This document shows, one piece after another, positions 29,754 to 38,783 of a stretch of 64,000 bases of DNA (the stretch's first letter is position 1; every line of letters begins with the position of its first letter). Source of the DNA: Nostoc sp. CHAB 5824. GTDB lineage: Bacteria; Cyanobacteriota; Cyanobacteriia; Cyanobacteriales; Nostocaceae. Position numbers and translations under genes: made by a program. The DNA is taken from assembly GCF_020829665.1 (NCBI RefSeq), contig NZ_JAIVFT010000002.1, positions 558,001 through 622,000 on the forward strand, in the 5' to 3' direction. Under the pieces are notes generated by a model. It ran no database searches and was not told where the DNA came from. It saw only the letters and a list, made by a program, of their open reading frames with translations.

Positions 29754-30737
29754 ATGACTACAGTTGGAGTCAAGGACAGCAAACAACAACTAATGCAAGC
29801 ATTTCAACAAATTATTATCCAAAGAAAAAAGCTGGAATCTAAAATAGCAACTAAACAAGAGGAAGCAGAAAAGGCAAAAAGCCAAGAAATTCTGCAAGCA
29901 GCTTCTGCATATACGGTTGATAGTATTGTCAAAGGTTTAGCTGATTTACAATTGGAGTTTGGTAGTATTCTCAATGCATTATCTGAAAAACTAGCTCAAG
30001 AAAATTCCAAGTTAGATGAATTGAACCGAGCTATAGAAATTGAAACTCAACGCCTACAAGAGCTTCAACAAATCAGAGTTGTAGCAGATACTCTAGATAT
30101 TTTAAGTCAAGAACACCAAGAAAAATTAAAAACCCTAGAACAAGATACTATCAGCAAAAGGGAAACACTAGAAAAAGAAATTACAATTAGGCGGAAAGAA
30201 TGGCAAAAAGAGCAAACAGAGTATGAAGAAAAACTCCAAGCATATAATGATTTATTAGCCAAAGATCGCCAGCAAGAACAAGAAGAATCTCAGTATAAGT
30301 TAGAAACTACTCGTAAACTCAACACAGACAGCTACGAAGCGATAAAGCGCCAACAACAAAGGGAAATACAAGAAAATTCTCAAAAGAAAGAGAAAGATTG
30401 GGCAGAACGAGAAAAGATATCCGCTGAACGTCAACCTCTCTTTGCAGACTATGAACAAAAGGTAACTAAATTTCCTAACGAACTGGAAGAAGCCGTTAAG
30501 AAAGCTAGGGAAGAAGCAATCAAGGAAACAAGCCACAAAGCTAAAATTGAGGCTGATTTATTTGAAAAAGAATGGGAATCTAACAAACAGAGTTATGAAT
30601 TAAAAATTCAATCTCTGGAAGAAACAATTAAGAAACAGTCTGAGCAAATAGAAGGTATTTCTGCTCAATTGCAAACTGCATTAAAACAAGCACAAGACTT
30701 AGCTCTGAGGGCTTTTGGTAGTTCTAATTCTAAATAG
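29754..30737 (+). CDS. coiled-coil protein, first of two tandem paralogues
   Basis: This 327-residue protein is almost entirely charged heptads rich in Glu, Lys and Gln, predicting long coiled coils with short breaks. It has no signal peptide and no membrane helix. The segment LADLQLEFGSILNALSEKL near residues 65-85 is matched in the downstream gene by LAKIQLGFGSAANELSEQL, and both end with similar heptads (IQSLEETIKKQSEQIEGIS/LQSLEQTITNQETRIQNLS), so the two arose by tandem duplication. AAGGGAG lies ahead of the ATG. Function unknown; a filament or scaffold role would be a guess. Confidence 0.8.
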   Translation: MTTVGVKDSKQQLMQAFQQIIIQRKKLESKIATKQEEAEKAKSQEILQAASAYTVDSIVKGLADLQLEFGSILNALSEKLAQENSKLDELNRAIEIETQRLQELQQIRVVADTLDILSQEHQEKLKTLEQDTISKRETLEKEITIRRKEWQKEQTEYEEKLQAYNDLLAKDRQQEQEESQYKLETTRKLNTDSYEAIKRQQQREIQENSQKKEKDWAEREKISAERQPLFADYEQKVTKFPNELEEAVKKAREEAIKETSHKAKIEADLFEKEWESNKQSYELKIQSLEETIKKQSEQIEGISAQLQTALKQAQDLALRAFGSSNSK

Positions 30738-30794
30738 TTATCAGTTTTTTGGGTGCATCTTAATCATTTTTAATTCCTGAAGAGGAGGTTTATT

Positions 30795-31874
30795 GTGGTG
30801 GTGAAAAAGCTGACTGATAAGAATACTAAAGTAGAAATTCTTCAGGCGTATGAGGAGTTAACTAAAGAAAAAGCAGCACTGAAATCGCAACTCGAACAAG
30901 TTGCTAAAGAAAACCAGTCTGGAACTAAAGAACAGCCTAAATTAGAACAAAAAACAGCTATGAATCAGCTTTCTAGTGTCCAGCAGAAGATGAACAATAC
31001 AATTGAAAGCTTGGCGAAAATTCAATTAGGTTTTGGCAGTGCTGCTAATGAATTATCGGAACAGCTAACCACAAAAGCTTCTAAGTTAGAAGAAATCAGG
31101 CGAACTTTAGAAGAAGAAATTCAACAATTAACACAACTGCACAATTTAGAAGTTTCTGATGATATTTTGGATACTCTCATCCAAGGCTATGAAGATAATA
31201 TTAAAACTTATCAGGAAGAATATAGCCAGCGTTCTGAAGTGCTGTTCCAAGAAATATTAGAGCAAAGAAATACTTGGGGAAAAGAACAAGAGGAACAGCA
31301 ACGGGCAATAAAAGAACGAAATGAAAACTTGAATAAAACTCGGCAACGCGATGCGTCAGAGTACAAGTATAATTTAGAACTTCAGCGTCAGATGCAAAGT
31401 GATGAATACGAACAAGAGCAGAAAGCACTATATAAGCAACTGGAAGAATTACTACAAGAAACAGAAAAACAGTGGGCTGAACGGGAAAAAGCAATTTCTG
31501 AGAGAGAGAAACAATTTGAAGAATTAAAAGCAAAGGTTGAGGCTTTTCCAAAAGATAAAGAAGCAGCTATCAAAAAAGCTACAGAAGAAGGTAAAGGCAT
31601 CGCCCACTACCAAGCTAAAGTAAAATCAGATTTATATTCTAAAGAAGTGGAAGGGCAAAAGCGTTTCTATGAACAAAGGCTGCAATCTCTAGAACAAACT
31701 ATTACTAATCAAGAGACACGGATTCAAAATCTTTCTAAACAACTTGAATCTGCTCTCAAACAAGTTCAAGATTTGGCAGTTAAAGCTATTGAAGGTAGTT
31801 CAAACGTTAATTCATACCAGGCAATGAAAGAAATAGCTTTAGAACAAGCAAAGACTCAAGTGAAAAATAAATAA
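30795..31874 (+). CDS. coiled-coil protein, second of two tandem paralogues
   Basis: This 359-residue Glu/Lys/Gln-rich coiled-coil protein is paralogous to the gene 57 bases upstream along most of its length. It starts at GTG with GAGGAGG (30780-30787) upstream; the next codons, GTG GTG AAA, leave a small start ambiguity. The C-terminus is about 30 residues longer than in its neighbour. No membrane helix or catalytic motif is visible. The pair probably forms homo- or hetero-oligomers. Confidence 0.8.
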   Translation: MVVKKLTDKNTKVEILQAYEELTKEKAALKSQLEQVAKENQSGTKEQPKLEQKTAMNQLSSVQQKMNNTIESLAKIQLGFGSAANELSEQLTTKASKLEEIRRTLEEEIQQLTQLHNLEVSDDILDTLIQGYEDNIKTYQEEYSQRSEVLFQEILEQRNTWGKEQEEQQRAIKERNENLNKTRQRDASEYKYNLELQRQMQSDEYEQEQKALYKQLEELLQETEKQWAEREKAISEREKQFEELKAKVEAFPKDKEAAIKKATEEGKGIAHYQAKVKSDLYSKEVEGQKRFYEQRLQSLEQTITNQETRIQNLSKQLESALKQVQDLAVKAIEGSSNVNSYQAMKEIALEQAKTQVKNK

Positions 31875-31897
31875 GCCAATTTATTTTTGATCAAAAT

Positions 31898-31924
31898 TGT
31901 AGAGACTTAATTTAAGTCTCTACA
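31898..31924. terminator. perfect 13-bp inverted repeat, terminator-like
   Basis: TGTAGAGACTTAA and its exact complement are separated by a single base, forming a 27-bp palindrome 24 bases after the second coiled-coil gene. It lacks a strong T tract, so it may also be a TAGAGAC-type dispersed repeat. Confidence 0.55.
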
Positions 31925-31941
31925 AGTAAGTATAAAGCTTT

Positions 31942-32058
31942 TTATTCAGTTTTCTTTGGTTTTTTAATATCTGAGGGAGGTTGTAGTTTCTTCTTCTTTG
32001 TTGCGCTAGCCTGTGTTTGCTGAAATGCTTGATTGGAATTTTGTTCTTGACTAGACAT
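31942..32058 (-). CDS. 38-residue Gln/Lys-rich ORF
   Basis: A short minus-strand frame, convergent with the coiled-coil genes, would encode MSSQEQNSNQAFQQTQAS then KKKKLQPPSDIKKPKKTE. It is fully hydrophilic. No ribosome site is evident. The biased, protein-like composition is the only argument for it. Confidence 0.35.
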   Translation of the reverse strand: MSSQEQNSNQAFQQTQASATKKKKLQPPSDIKKPKKTE

Positions 32059-32633
32059 AATACTAAATTTTAAAATTTACTACAATATTATCTACATTAC
32101 GGGTATTGTGGATTACGGAAATGTATCACAGAAAATTTAAGTTTAACTAAAAAAAGTTAGTACATAATGTTACCCCTGTAGAAACCTTTACTTTTCAGTA
32201 AATAAATACAAATCTTAATATATGAGTCAGCGATCGCTTGGTGGCTGGGCAAAATAAGTAATGTAACATGATATCCGGGAATACTGACCATACGTCTTAA
32301 TCCTTAACGCCTAAGTATCTAGGTTTCCCAAAAACATGGCAAGATTTACAGCTAATGATGGTAGTGCTTGGATGAAAGATGGATATCCAACCAAGCCAAG
32401 CGTGTAGTGCGGAATAGTTTCTGGTAAAGTTTGGCAGATGATTATCGCTGTCTTTATCATTTTTGCTATGATGCCAGTTTCCGCTATTCCAGTATTGGAT
32501 TTCTGATGATGGCATCTTGCTGATGAGATGCTGATAGATAATAGGCGAGCTATAATATTGAACTACCAATATGGGGAAAGATTTGAAATTATTTAACTGA
32601 TGTATCTTTAAATAGATTGTCACCTAAAAATAC
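32059..32633. other. intergenic region, no supported gene
   Basis: This 575-base stretch contains one HIP1 site and no convincing gene. A 108-codon minus-strand frame (32297-32623) has unusual composition and no ribosome site and is not called. Confidence 0.5.
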
Positions 32634-32885
32634 ATGAAGCAACTCGAAGATAAAAAACTTTTGGAACGTTACAAAGCAGGCGAAAGAGATTTTTGTAATT
32701 TTGCATTTGATCCAGAAACGAGAAAAGTTTTAATAGCCTCAGAATTAATGAATAGCTATAAAGATATTCTAGGAAAGAGACTAGAAAATCGTCTATGTGG
32801 TGAGGATGCTATTAATCACAAATATGTTCTTGACGCTCATTACCAAAAATTTCGTTCTACCCAATCTACATTTATCAGTATTTAA
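32634..32885 (+). CDS. small hypothetical protein, possible pentapeptide-protein fragment
   Basis: This 83-residue frame begins MKQLEDKKLLERYKAGERDFCN. The LLERYxAGERDF motif is common at the N-terminus of cyanobacterial pentapeptide-repeat proteins, but the A(D/N)LxX repeats that should follow are absent. It may be a truncated or diverged copy with an unrelated tail. No membrane helix is predicted. It converges with a Uma2 gene 12 bases away. Confidence 0.5.
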   Translation: MKQLEDKKLLERYKAGERDFCNFAFDPETRKVLIASELMNSYKDILGKRLENRLCGEDAINHKYVLDAHYQKFRSTQSTFISI

Positions 32886-32897
32886 CCAAACTTGATA

Positions 32898-33590
32898 TTA
32901 GTGAGCTAATGCCTCACGCACCCACTGTCTAAATGCTCGTCGCGCTGTACTAGATCCTTCTGTCAGGCTGAATTGCAAAAACTGCAATATTCCTTCAATC
33001 ACAGGCAAATTCCCAAATGTGGGACTAGTTTGCATCTCAACGTATTCTGCTTGATTTAAGACAAATACTTGCAACTTGCCATTTCCATAACACCAAAGTT
33101 CAGGTACACCCAACGCCACATAAGCACTAAGCTGGGTCTTTGAGGTAACATCAATTTCAATTGCTAAATCTGGTGGTGGATCAACCGACAAATCTAACCG
33201 TCGCTTGCCGATCATTTGGCGAGCATTTTGGATATAAAAACAGGTATCCGGTTCTATACCTGCTGCCATTTGCGTAGGCGCAGCCCGCCGTAGGCATCGC
33301 TTAAATGTTGTCGAGCCGTAAAGTTCCCAGTCAAGTTCTAACTCATCAAGTAGAATTTTAACCATGTCACCGATTAATTCTTTGTCAACTTCATATTCTG
33401 GTGAAGGCATCAGAATCTCTAACAGCCCTTGATAGTAAGCAACTCGTGCAGCGCGATGTTCTCCAAGTTCCTCTAGAATTGCTTCAAACTCTGCCCAACT
33501 GATCTCGCGCAATGTCAAGCATTGCCCTGGTTGAACGTCGATCTGGCGCAGTTGCAGTGTAACAACCATTTCATCCTCCGTACCGTTCAC
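32898..33590 (-). CDS. Uma2 family nuclease-like protein with in-frame repeat
   Basis: This 230-residue protein belongs to the Uma2 family (PF05685), a PD-(D/E)xK-fold group greatly expanded in cyanobacteria and suspected to be transposon-related nucleases. Key blocks are RVAYYQGLLEILMPS, EPDTCFYI and DLAIEIDVTSKT (the Glu/Lys part of the site). Between STTFKR and GIEPD a segment, CLRRAAPTQMAA, is encoded by a 29-base dispersed repeat (33272-33300) inserted in frame. It lies downstream of hisA on the same strand. Confidence 0.85.
   Translation of the reverse strand: MNGTEDEMVVTLQLRQIDVQPGQCLTLREISWAEFEAILEELGEHRAARVAYYQGLLEILMPSPEYEVDKELIGDMVKILLDELELDWELYGSTTFKRCLRRAAPTQMAAGIEPDTCFYIQNARQMIGKRRLDLSVDPPPDLAIEIDVTSKTQLSAYVALGVPELWCYGNGKLQVFVLNQAEYVEMQTSPTFGNLPVIEGILQFLQFSLTEGSSTARRAFRQWVREALAH
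33272..33300. repeat. dispersed repeat inside Uma2 gene
   Basis: The sequence GCGTAGGCGCAGCCCGCCG continuing to CATCGC is a known kind of cyanobacterial repeat. Its reverse complement recurs between genes at 47425-47455, and a three-base variant sits in another coding gene at 56249-56278. Confidence 0.85.
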
Positions 33591-33632
33591 TCTTTAGCTA
33601 AAACAAATAGCCGGACTGGTTAAGAGAGCCAT

Positions 33633-33660
33633 CACTGTACTCGGAGTAGCGAGTACAGTG
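33633..33660. terminator. 11-bp hairpin downstream of hisA
   Basis: CACTGTACTCG (33633-33643) pairs perfectly with CGAGTACAGTG (33650-33660) around GAGTAG. It lies just after the hisA stop on the minus strand. The T run is weak, so termination is likely but unproven. Confidence 0.6.
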
Positions 33661-33686
33661 TGTGTTTTCACCAAAGACAGAAAATG

Positions 33687-34460
33687 TCAAGCAAAGGTAG
33701 AAAAATCTAGATTTGGTGGAATATCCTGAATCCGCCCAGGCCCGATCGCTCGTAACGCTTCTCTGAGTAAAATATCCCCAGTATACAAGGCACGTCCAAC
33801 AATCACACCAGTCACGCCTTGAGGCTCTAATGCCAACAAACTTAACAAATCGGTAATAGAACTTACCCCACCAGAGGCAATTATCGGGATGGAAATTACT
33901 GCTGCAAGTTCTCGCAAAGCTTCTAAATTGGGGCCGATAAGAGTACCATCTCGGTGGATATCTGTGTAAATTATGGCGGCTGCACCCAATTCTTGCATTT
34001 GTACAGCCAGTTGGCTTGCTAAAACTTCTGAGGTTTCTAACCAACCGCGAGTTGCTACGCGGCCGTTACGGGCATCAATACCGATAATAATTTGTTCGGG
34101 AAATTCTTGGCAGAGTTCTTGTACTAGCTGGGGTTGTTCTACGGCGATGGTTCCGAGAATCGCCCATTGTATGCCTAGATTGAATACTTGTTGCACGCTG
34201 GTGCGATCGCGCAATCCTCCACCAATTTCAATGGGCACTGACACTGCTTGAGCGATCGCTTCAATTGCCTCTAGGTTTACTACTTTACCTGCTTTAGCAC
34301 CGTCTAAATCAACTATATGCAATCTAGTAGCACCTTGATCTACCCACTGTTTGGCGACATCAACGGGATTTTCGCTAAAAACTTGTGAGCGATCGTAGTC
34401 TCCCTGATATAGTCGCACACAGCGACCTTCTAATAAATCAATTGCTGGAATTACATCCAT
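33687..34460 (-). CDS. hisA: phosphoribosylformimino-5-aminoimidazole carboxamide ribotide isomerase
   Basis: HisA isomerises ProFAR to PRFAR in histidine synthesis. The 257-residue TIM barrel begins [22 protein letters not shown] with the catalytic Asp8, has HIVDLDGAK, and the second Asp in YTDIHRDGT, plus the phosphate-binding ASGGVSS and VIVGRALY loops. The length is normal. As usual in cyanobacteria, no other his gene is adjacent. Confidence 0.97.
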   Translation of the reverse strand: MDVIPAIDLLEGRCVRLYQGDYDRSQVFSENPVDVAKQWVDQGATRLHIVDLDGAKAGKVVNLEAIEAIAQAVSVPIEIGGGLRDRTSVQQVFNLGIQWAILGTIAVEQPQLVQELCQEFPEQIIIGIDARNGRVATRGWLETSEVLASQLAVQMQELGAAAIIYTDIHRDGTLIGPNLEALRELAAVISIPIIASGGVSSITDLLSLLALEPQGVTGVIVGRALYTGDILLREALRAIGPGRIQDIPPNLDFSTFA

Positions 34461-34513
34461 TTACTTCTTCCTCATTGCAATTAAAACCCTAGCTATAGCT
34501 GGGTTTCTTATCT

Positions 34514-34807
34514 TTAGTTTTTCATTTTTAATTGCCTTACAGCTTGCCCAAAACCCAGCACAAGCAAGATATTAGAAAGCGTCAAAAATACTTCTGCACC
34601 TCCGTGCAACCAATCCACATCTGCCAAAGATTTGCCATAATGCAATACAGCATAAATCCCCGCCGGGATGGTGATGGCAACAAAGACGAGAGTACCGTAA
34701 AATCCATACAGCGCTAAACGCGGCATTTGCGGACTGCGGCTGATAAACCACAAGAAACCCAAATAGGGAAACAGTGAAAGTGCAAACAGGGTTTCTTTAG
34801 AAATCAT
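34514..34807 (-). CDS. DUF3593 membrane protein
   Basis: This 97-residue protein has three membrane helices and matches the DUF3593 family as I recall it (SLFPYLGFLWFISRSPQMPRLALYGFYGTL). Its start overlaps the stop of the DUF2499 gene by four bases (ATGA), so the two are coupled and probably form a complex. The pair is conserved in cyanobacteria and plants; the function is not established. Confidence 0.85.
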   Translation of the reverse strand: MISKETLFALSLFPYLGFLWFISRSPQMPRLALYGFYGTLVFVAITIPAGIYAVLHYGKSLADVDWLHGGAEVFLTLSNILLVLGFGQAVRQLKMKN

Positions 34808-35139
34808 TGCTCTGATTTAATAGGTTTTGGTTCAACAGTGTTAGGAGACTTAGTAGAACGCCAAATCAAATACGCTGCTACCCAAAGCGTAAAATTACCA
34901 ACTAAGGTCATGGTAGCTTGAAGCGTTACCAGCCATTCTAGAGATTCGGCGTTGTCGAAATAATGCCAGGTACAAGCACACATGGCGCTGACTAAAGCTG
35001 GTAACATGGCAAGGGATAATCCCCACCAATTGCGGTTATTAGTGAGTTCGCCGTAAGTCCAAATTAACCAAATGGCGACAATCCACTCAATAACGCTAGA
35101 AATATGAATAATCCAGGTGGGAATCGATAGGGTGTGCAT
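34804..35139 (-). CDS. DUF2499 membrane protein
   Basis: This 111-residue protein has three membrane helices and the DUF2499 signature MHTLSIPTWIIHISSVIEW, with CACTWHYFDN in the second loop. Its stop overlaps the start of the DUF3593 gene, the usual arrangement. A thylakoid location is plausible since plastids keep both proteins, but no role is known. Confidence 0.85.
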   Translation of the reverse strand: MHTLSIPTWIIHISSVIEWIVAIWLIWTYGELTNNRNWWGLSLAMLPALVSAMCACTWHYFDNAESLEWLVTLQATMTLVGNFTLWVAAYLIWRSTKSPNTVEPKPIKSEQ

Positions 35140-35161
35140 AAGAAAGTTAGGAGTTAGGAGA

Positions 35162-35210
35162 GACGCGATTAATCGCGTCTGTACTTGGGAGGGACGCGAT
35201 TAATCGCGTC
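35162..35210. repeat. palindrome GACGCGATTAATCGCGTC, copies 2 and 3
   Basis: Two perfect copies of the 18-bp palindrome, at 35162-35179 and 35193-35210, lie 31 bases apart in the gap between the divergent DUF2499 and csaB genes. Both are followed by TGT. Confidence 0.9.
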
Positions 35211-35307
35211 TGTTACGAAGTTTGAAAATAGAAATTGTGAATGAGTCTACTATCTGTATCAACGACAGATATTCTGTATAAAAAAAGTTGTTAATCTAAA
35301 ATCCAAA

Positions 35308-36375
35308 ATGGTTAAGATGCGGGCGTTATTGTCTGGATATTACGGTAAAGGTAATGGTGGTGACGAAGCTTTGTTGGCAACGCTTTTGCAAATGTTACCA
35401 TCTCACGTAACGCCTGTGGTGCTTTCGGGTAATCCAGAGGAAACCCGCGATCGCTACAATGTAGAAACCTACGATCGCATGGCTCCTTTACCTGTACTGC
35501 AAGCTTTACGCTCAAGTGATGCCTTGATTTGGGGCGGTGGGAGCCTCATTCAAGATGTTACTAGTACTATCAGCCCATTTTATTATGGGGGACTGATGGC
35601 ATTGGCGCAGAAAATGGGTTTGAAAACTGTTGCTTGGGCGCAGGGTATTGGCCCGTTACTGCGTCCGCAAACTCGCTGGTTGGCACGGCAAACCTTTGGT
35701 AATTGTACCAAAGTTAGTGTCCGCGATCGCGCCAGTGCTGCTTTATTATCTAATTGGCAAATTCCTTGTATTATAGCTCCTGACCCAGTTTGGGCGTTGG
35801 AATCGAAACCAGTACCAGGACTTTGGGATTTACCTGCGCCGAGAGTTGCAGTAACGTTGCGATCGCATCCCCAACTTACAGAAACACGTCTAGCAAACTT
35901 AACTCGTGCTTTGGTTGACTTTCAAAAAGCTACACAGGCTTTTATTTTACTACTACCATTTCAAAAAAGTGAAGATTTAAGTATTGCCAAAGCCATTCAA
36001 CCACACCTTAAAGATGTTAGTAAGATTTTATGTCTGGAAGATCCGCAACTTTTGAAAGGTGTGTTTCGCGGCGTGGAGATGGCGATTGGAATGCGTCTGC
36101 ACAGCTTGATTATGGCTGCATCTGTTGGTTGTCGCTGCTTTGCTCTCAGTTATGATCCTAAGGTAAATCGTCTCATGGAAGACTTGGAAATGCCTGGATG
36201 GGATTTACCTAGTTTACCAGATGACCCCAATTTGATTAGTCTGACTTGGATGGAGCATTATGCTAATGGCGATCCGTTATCACCAGAGCAAATACAATCT
36301 TTAGTAGATAGAGCATTAATGCACCGTGAGTTGTTGAGCCACGCTTTATGTAATAAGTATGACCAAACAATGTAG
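35308..36375 (+). CDS. csaB: polysaccharide pyruvyl transferase CsaB
   Basis: CsaB adds a ketal pyruvyl group to a cell wall polysaccharide, the modification that SLH domains bind. The 355-residue protein starts GYYGKGNGGDEALLATLLQML, has ALIWGGGSLIQD, and the C-terminal MRLHSLIMAASVGC typical of the family. This makes functional sense with the SLH-domain porin encoded at about 23 kb, which would anchor to the pyruvylated wall polymer. It starts at ATG; a second ATG two codons later is possible. Confidence 0.93.
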   Translation: MVKMRALLSGYYGKGNGGDEALLATLLQMLPSHVTPVVLSGNPEETRDRYNVETYDRMAPLPVLQALRSSDALIWGGGSLIQDVTSTISPFYYGGLMALAQKMGLKTVAWAQGIGPLLRPQTRWLARQTFGNCTKVSVRDRASAALLSNWQIPCIIAPDPVWALESKPVPGLWDLPAPRVAVTLRSHPQLTETRLANLTRALVDFQKATQAFILLLPFQKSEDLSIAKAIQPHLKDVSKILCLEDPQLLKGVFRGVEMAIGMRLHSLIMAASVGCRCFALSYDPKVNRLMEDLEMPGWDLPSLPDDPNLISLTWMEHYANGDPLSPEQIQSLVDRALMHRELLSHALCNKYDQTM

Positions 36376-36970
36376 AGCGAAGAAAATGCAAAACTCCTAG
36401 AGTTTATACACTGTGCCCCTACGAAAGATATGGTTTTTTAAATATGCATATTTGCTCTTTACTGTCAATGCGTTATATCAAGTTTGGGTAATTACTTGTA
36501 ACAAAATCTATCAATGTAGATTGGGTTGTAGCAAGATCCCCGTAGGGGTACGGCAGTGAAACTGATATAAGTCTTAACTTCATTTATCTATTCTTTGATT
36601 AAACTGCAATGCTTGTTCCCAGTTAACCAAATCAGTTTTTGCAGATTGAATAGATAGCGCTAACGAAGAGATACTAGATAAAACGCAAAGAGAAGTCGGA
36701 GCGTCGGAGATAGGCAGGCAATAGCGCAACGTTAGCCAGTCCACGTATCCCTACGAAGAAGCACGTGGCATGAGAAGACGCGTTTTTTTTGGTAATCTTA
36801 TGGCGGCAAGAAAGTAATTGTCAAAATTTTGTAAAGTAATTATGAAAATACTAGGGAGTAATTGTCAAAATTTTGTGAAGTGACGATGAAAATACTTAAG
36901 TATCTATTATCAAGATTGACTTCAGCGATATTATTTACGAAATGCAGAAATAATTCCTGAGATCATTCTG
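36376..36970. other. intergenic region with 40-bp direct repeat
   Basis: Nearly 600 bases contain no gene. Two direct copies of a 40-base unit beginning AGTAATTGTCAAAATTTTGT (36813-36852 and 36857-36896) differ at four positions. They lie about 75-160 bases before the next gene. Confidence 0.7.
36813..36896. repeat. 40-bp direct repeat upstream of GT87 gene
   Basis: The two units match at 36 of 40 positions, with a 44-base period. The position upstream of the glycosyltransferase gene would suit a duplicated regulatory segment, but no factor can be named. Confidence 0.75.
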
Positions 36971-38422
36971 ATGATAAGCTTTGGCTTTTGGAACCTAATT
37001 ATAGTGATTTTAGTTGCTTTAGTTCTCAAAAATAATTGGCGATTAGATGATGAAAAGGCAGCTTGGAAAAATTCTTTATTCTTAAAATCTTCAGTCATCC
37101 AACGGTTGATACAATTTTTTCGTCAACCAATTGTTAACTTCTTTATCCAAGCAGGTGTTGTATTAGTCGTTACAAGATTCCTCTGTTATACAGGTTGGCT
37201 AGTTTATTTCCTAAATCAACCAAATCCACCCTTATGGGATTTTCAGTGGTATTATGTGGCGAGTAAATTGGCTCATCAGCATTTGAGTCCTTTTAATGTC
37301 GAGATTTTTAATCAAAGTTTTTGTACCATAACTAAGGTGTGTGGATTTATTCCGCCGTTTGTCTATCCACCTAATATTATTCCTCTCATCTGGTTTCTCG
37401 GTTATTTTTCGCTCAATACTGCATTTAAAATCTCGATTGTAATGCATATATTAGCAATCGGTTTGACTTTATGGGGGGCGAATATCCTGCTGGAGTCGAA
37501 GTCACTAGCTCTGAGAACTATTTGCACAATTTCGGTTGCCCTGATTTATGGCTTAGTTCGCGATCTTCAAGTTGGTAATATTGCAATTTTTATTGCCGTT
37601 CTTATCTTATGGATGTTTATCTTGGCTAGAAAACATCAGGATATAACAGCAGGAATTTGCTTGGGACTTGCCGTTTGTAAACCAACATTAGCTGCATTAT
37701 TCATTCTGTATTTTCTGCTTAAAAGAAGATTTACTTTAGTTTTTGTATCTCTTTTCACAGCAACTTCTCTAGTATTTATAGGTCTAGTGTTGACAGGCAA
37801 TTCTTTTACACAATTCCTGTCAGATGCATCTCATGGATTTTCACTCTGGCTAAATGATCCATCAGTTAGCCCCTATCTTTCAATCACTCGTCTCGATTTA
37901 ATGGTCGTCGTCCCGAGATTATTTCCCAATAAACCATTCTTTGCCAAGCTTTTGTCAAACTTAATTGTTCTGATACTTGTCGGTTTGGTGGGTTGGTATT
38001 GGTATTTACAACAATCTCTCACAGCCTGGTCAAAAAAAATATACTTACCAGAAATGGTACTAGTTTCTTGCTTGAGTATTGCCATTAATTATTCACAGCA
38101 AACTAGTTCTGTGATGTTAGTACCTGCTGTTGTTTTTTTGCTAAATGATTTGTTGTATCAAATCAGGCATTGTAAATTCTCTAGGAAAAGAATGTCTGTT
38201 TGGTTAGCAGGGGTTTGCTGTCTAGCAGTGCAAACAGCAGTTATTCATGGCTGGCTCATCGGCTCTCTAGCTAATCGCTGGAACGTGAAAGCAGGGGAAT
38301 TACCATACATTATGAAAGTAACTATCTTCGCCCTACCGAGTTATGCGATTTTAGGAATCACCCTGAGTATTTTAGTCTTAGCGATTAGTTCCCTTCATCA
38401 AAAATATATTCTGAAATTTTAA
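36971..38422 (+). CDS. GT87-like membrane glycosyltransferase
   Basis: This 483-residue protein has about ten to twelve membrane helices. PLWDFQWYYVASKLAHQHLSPFN in the first large loop fits the DUF2029/GT87 family (polyprenyl-phosphate-mannose-dependent transferases), with the Asp expected at the active site. KPTLAALFILYFLLKRRF is another family-like block. The acceptor is unknown. AT content is high compared with nearby hisA and csaB. Confidence 0.75.
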   Translation: MISFGFWNLIIVILVALVLKNNWRLDDEKAAWKNSLFLKSSVIQRLIQFFRQPIVNFFIQAGVVLVVTRFLCYTGWLVYFLNQPNPPLWDFQWYYVASKLAHQHLSPFNVEIFNQSFCTITKVCGFIPPFVYPPNIIPLIWFLGYFSLNTAFKISIVMHILAIGLTLWGANILLESKSLALRTICTISVALIYGLVRDLQVGNIAIFIAVLILWMFILARKHQDITAGICLGLAVCKPTLAALFILYFLLKRRFTLVFVSLFTATSLVFIGLVLTGNSFTQFLSDASHGFSLWLNDPSVSPYLSITRLDLMVVVPRLFPNKPFFAKLLSNLIVLILVGLVGWYWYLQQSLTAWSKKIYLPEMVLVSCLSIAINYSQQTSSVMLVPAVVFLLNDLLYQIRHCKFSRKRMSVWLAGVCCLAVQTAVIHGWLIGSLANRWNVKAGELPYIMKVTIFALPSYAILGITLSILVLAISSLHQKYILKF

Positions 38423-38462
38423 TACCAATTTAATTAATGATTACAAGACATCCTTGGATAAA

Positions 38463-38480
38463 GACGCGATGAATCGCGTC
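38463..38480. repeat. palindrome GACGCGATGAATCGCGTC, copy 4 (variant)
   Basis: This one-base variant of the palindrome at 10221 and 35162 sits inside a roughly 100-base segment bounded by TACCAATTT (38423-38431) and its complement AAATTGGTA (38515-38523), so the whole could be a small mobile unit. Confidence 0.75.
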
Positions 38481-38783
38481 TCTACAGATGGTCTATTTGT
38501 CGCATTCTTTTTTCAAATTGGTATAACCTTTAAATCGGGTGTCAAATTTAGAATCCGATTTCAGCATATTTATGCTTTAATCGGGCAATCTTCCAGTGCA
38601 AAGCAAGTAAACACTTGGGCTGCATAGAATACTTTAGAAGCAGATTAAATAATTTCCAAAACATATAGATAGATTATGGTAAATCTCAATCGTTACCATT
38701 CTGGCAGTAATTAACCTATAAGTGCAGTTCGAGTCAAAATCAAGCTCACTAATGCCATTAATGAAGCGCTTGTCAGCCGAGGA

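Noticed and set aside
32297..32623. 108-codon minus-strand frame
   Set aside because: Odd composition, no ribosome site and no motif.
33598..34044. 148-codon minus-strand frame
   Set aside because: Lies within hisA in another frame; hisA is certain.
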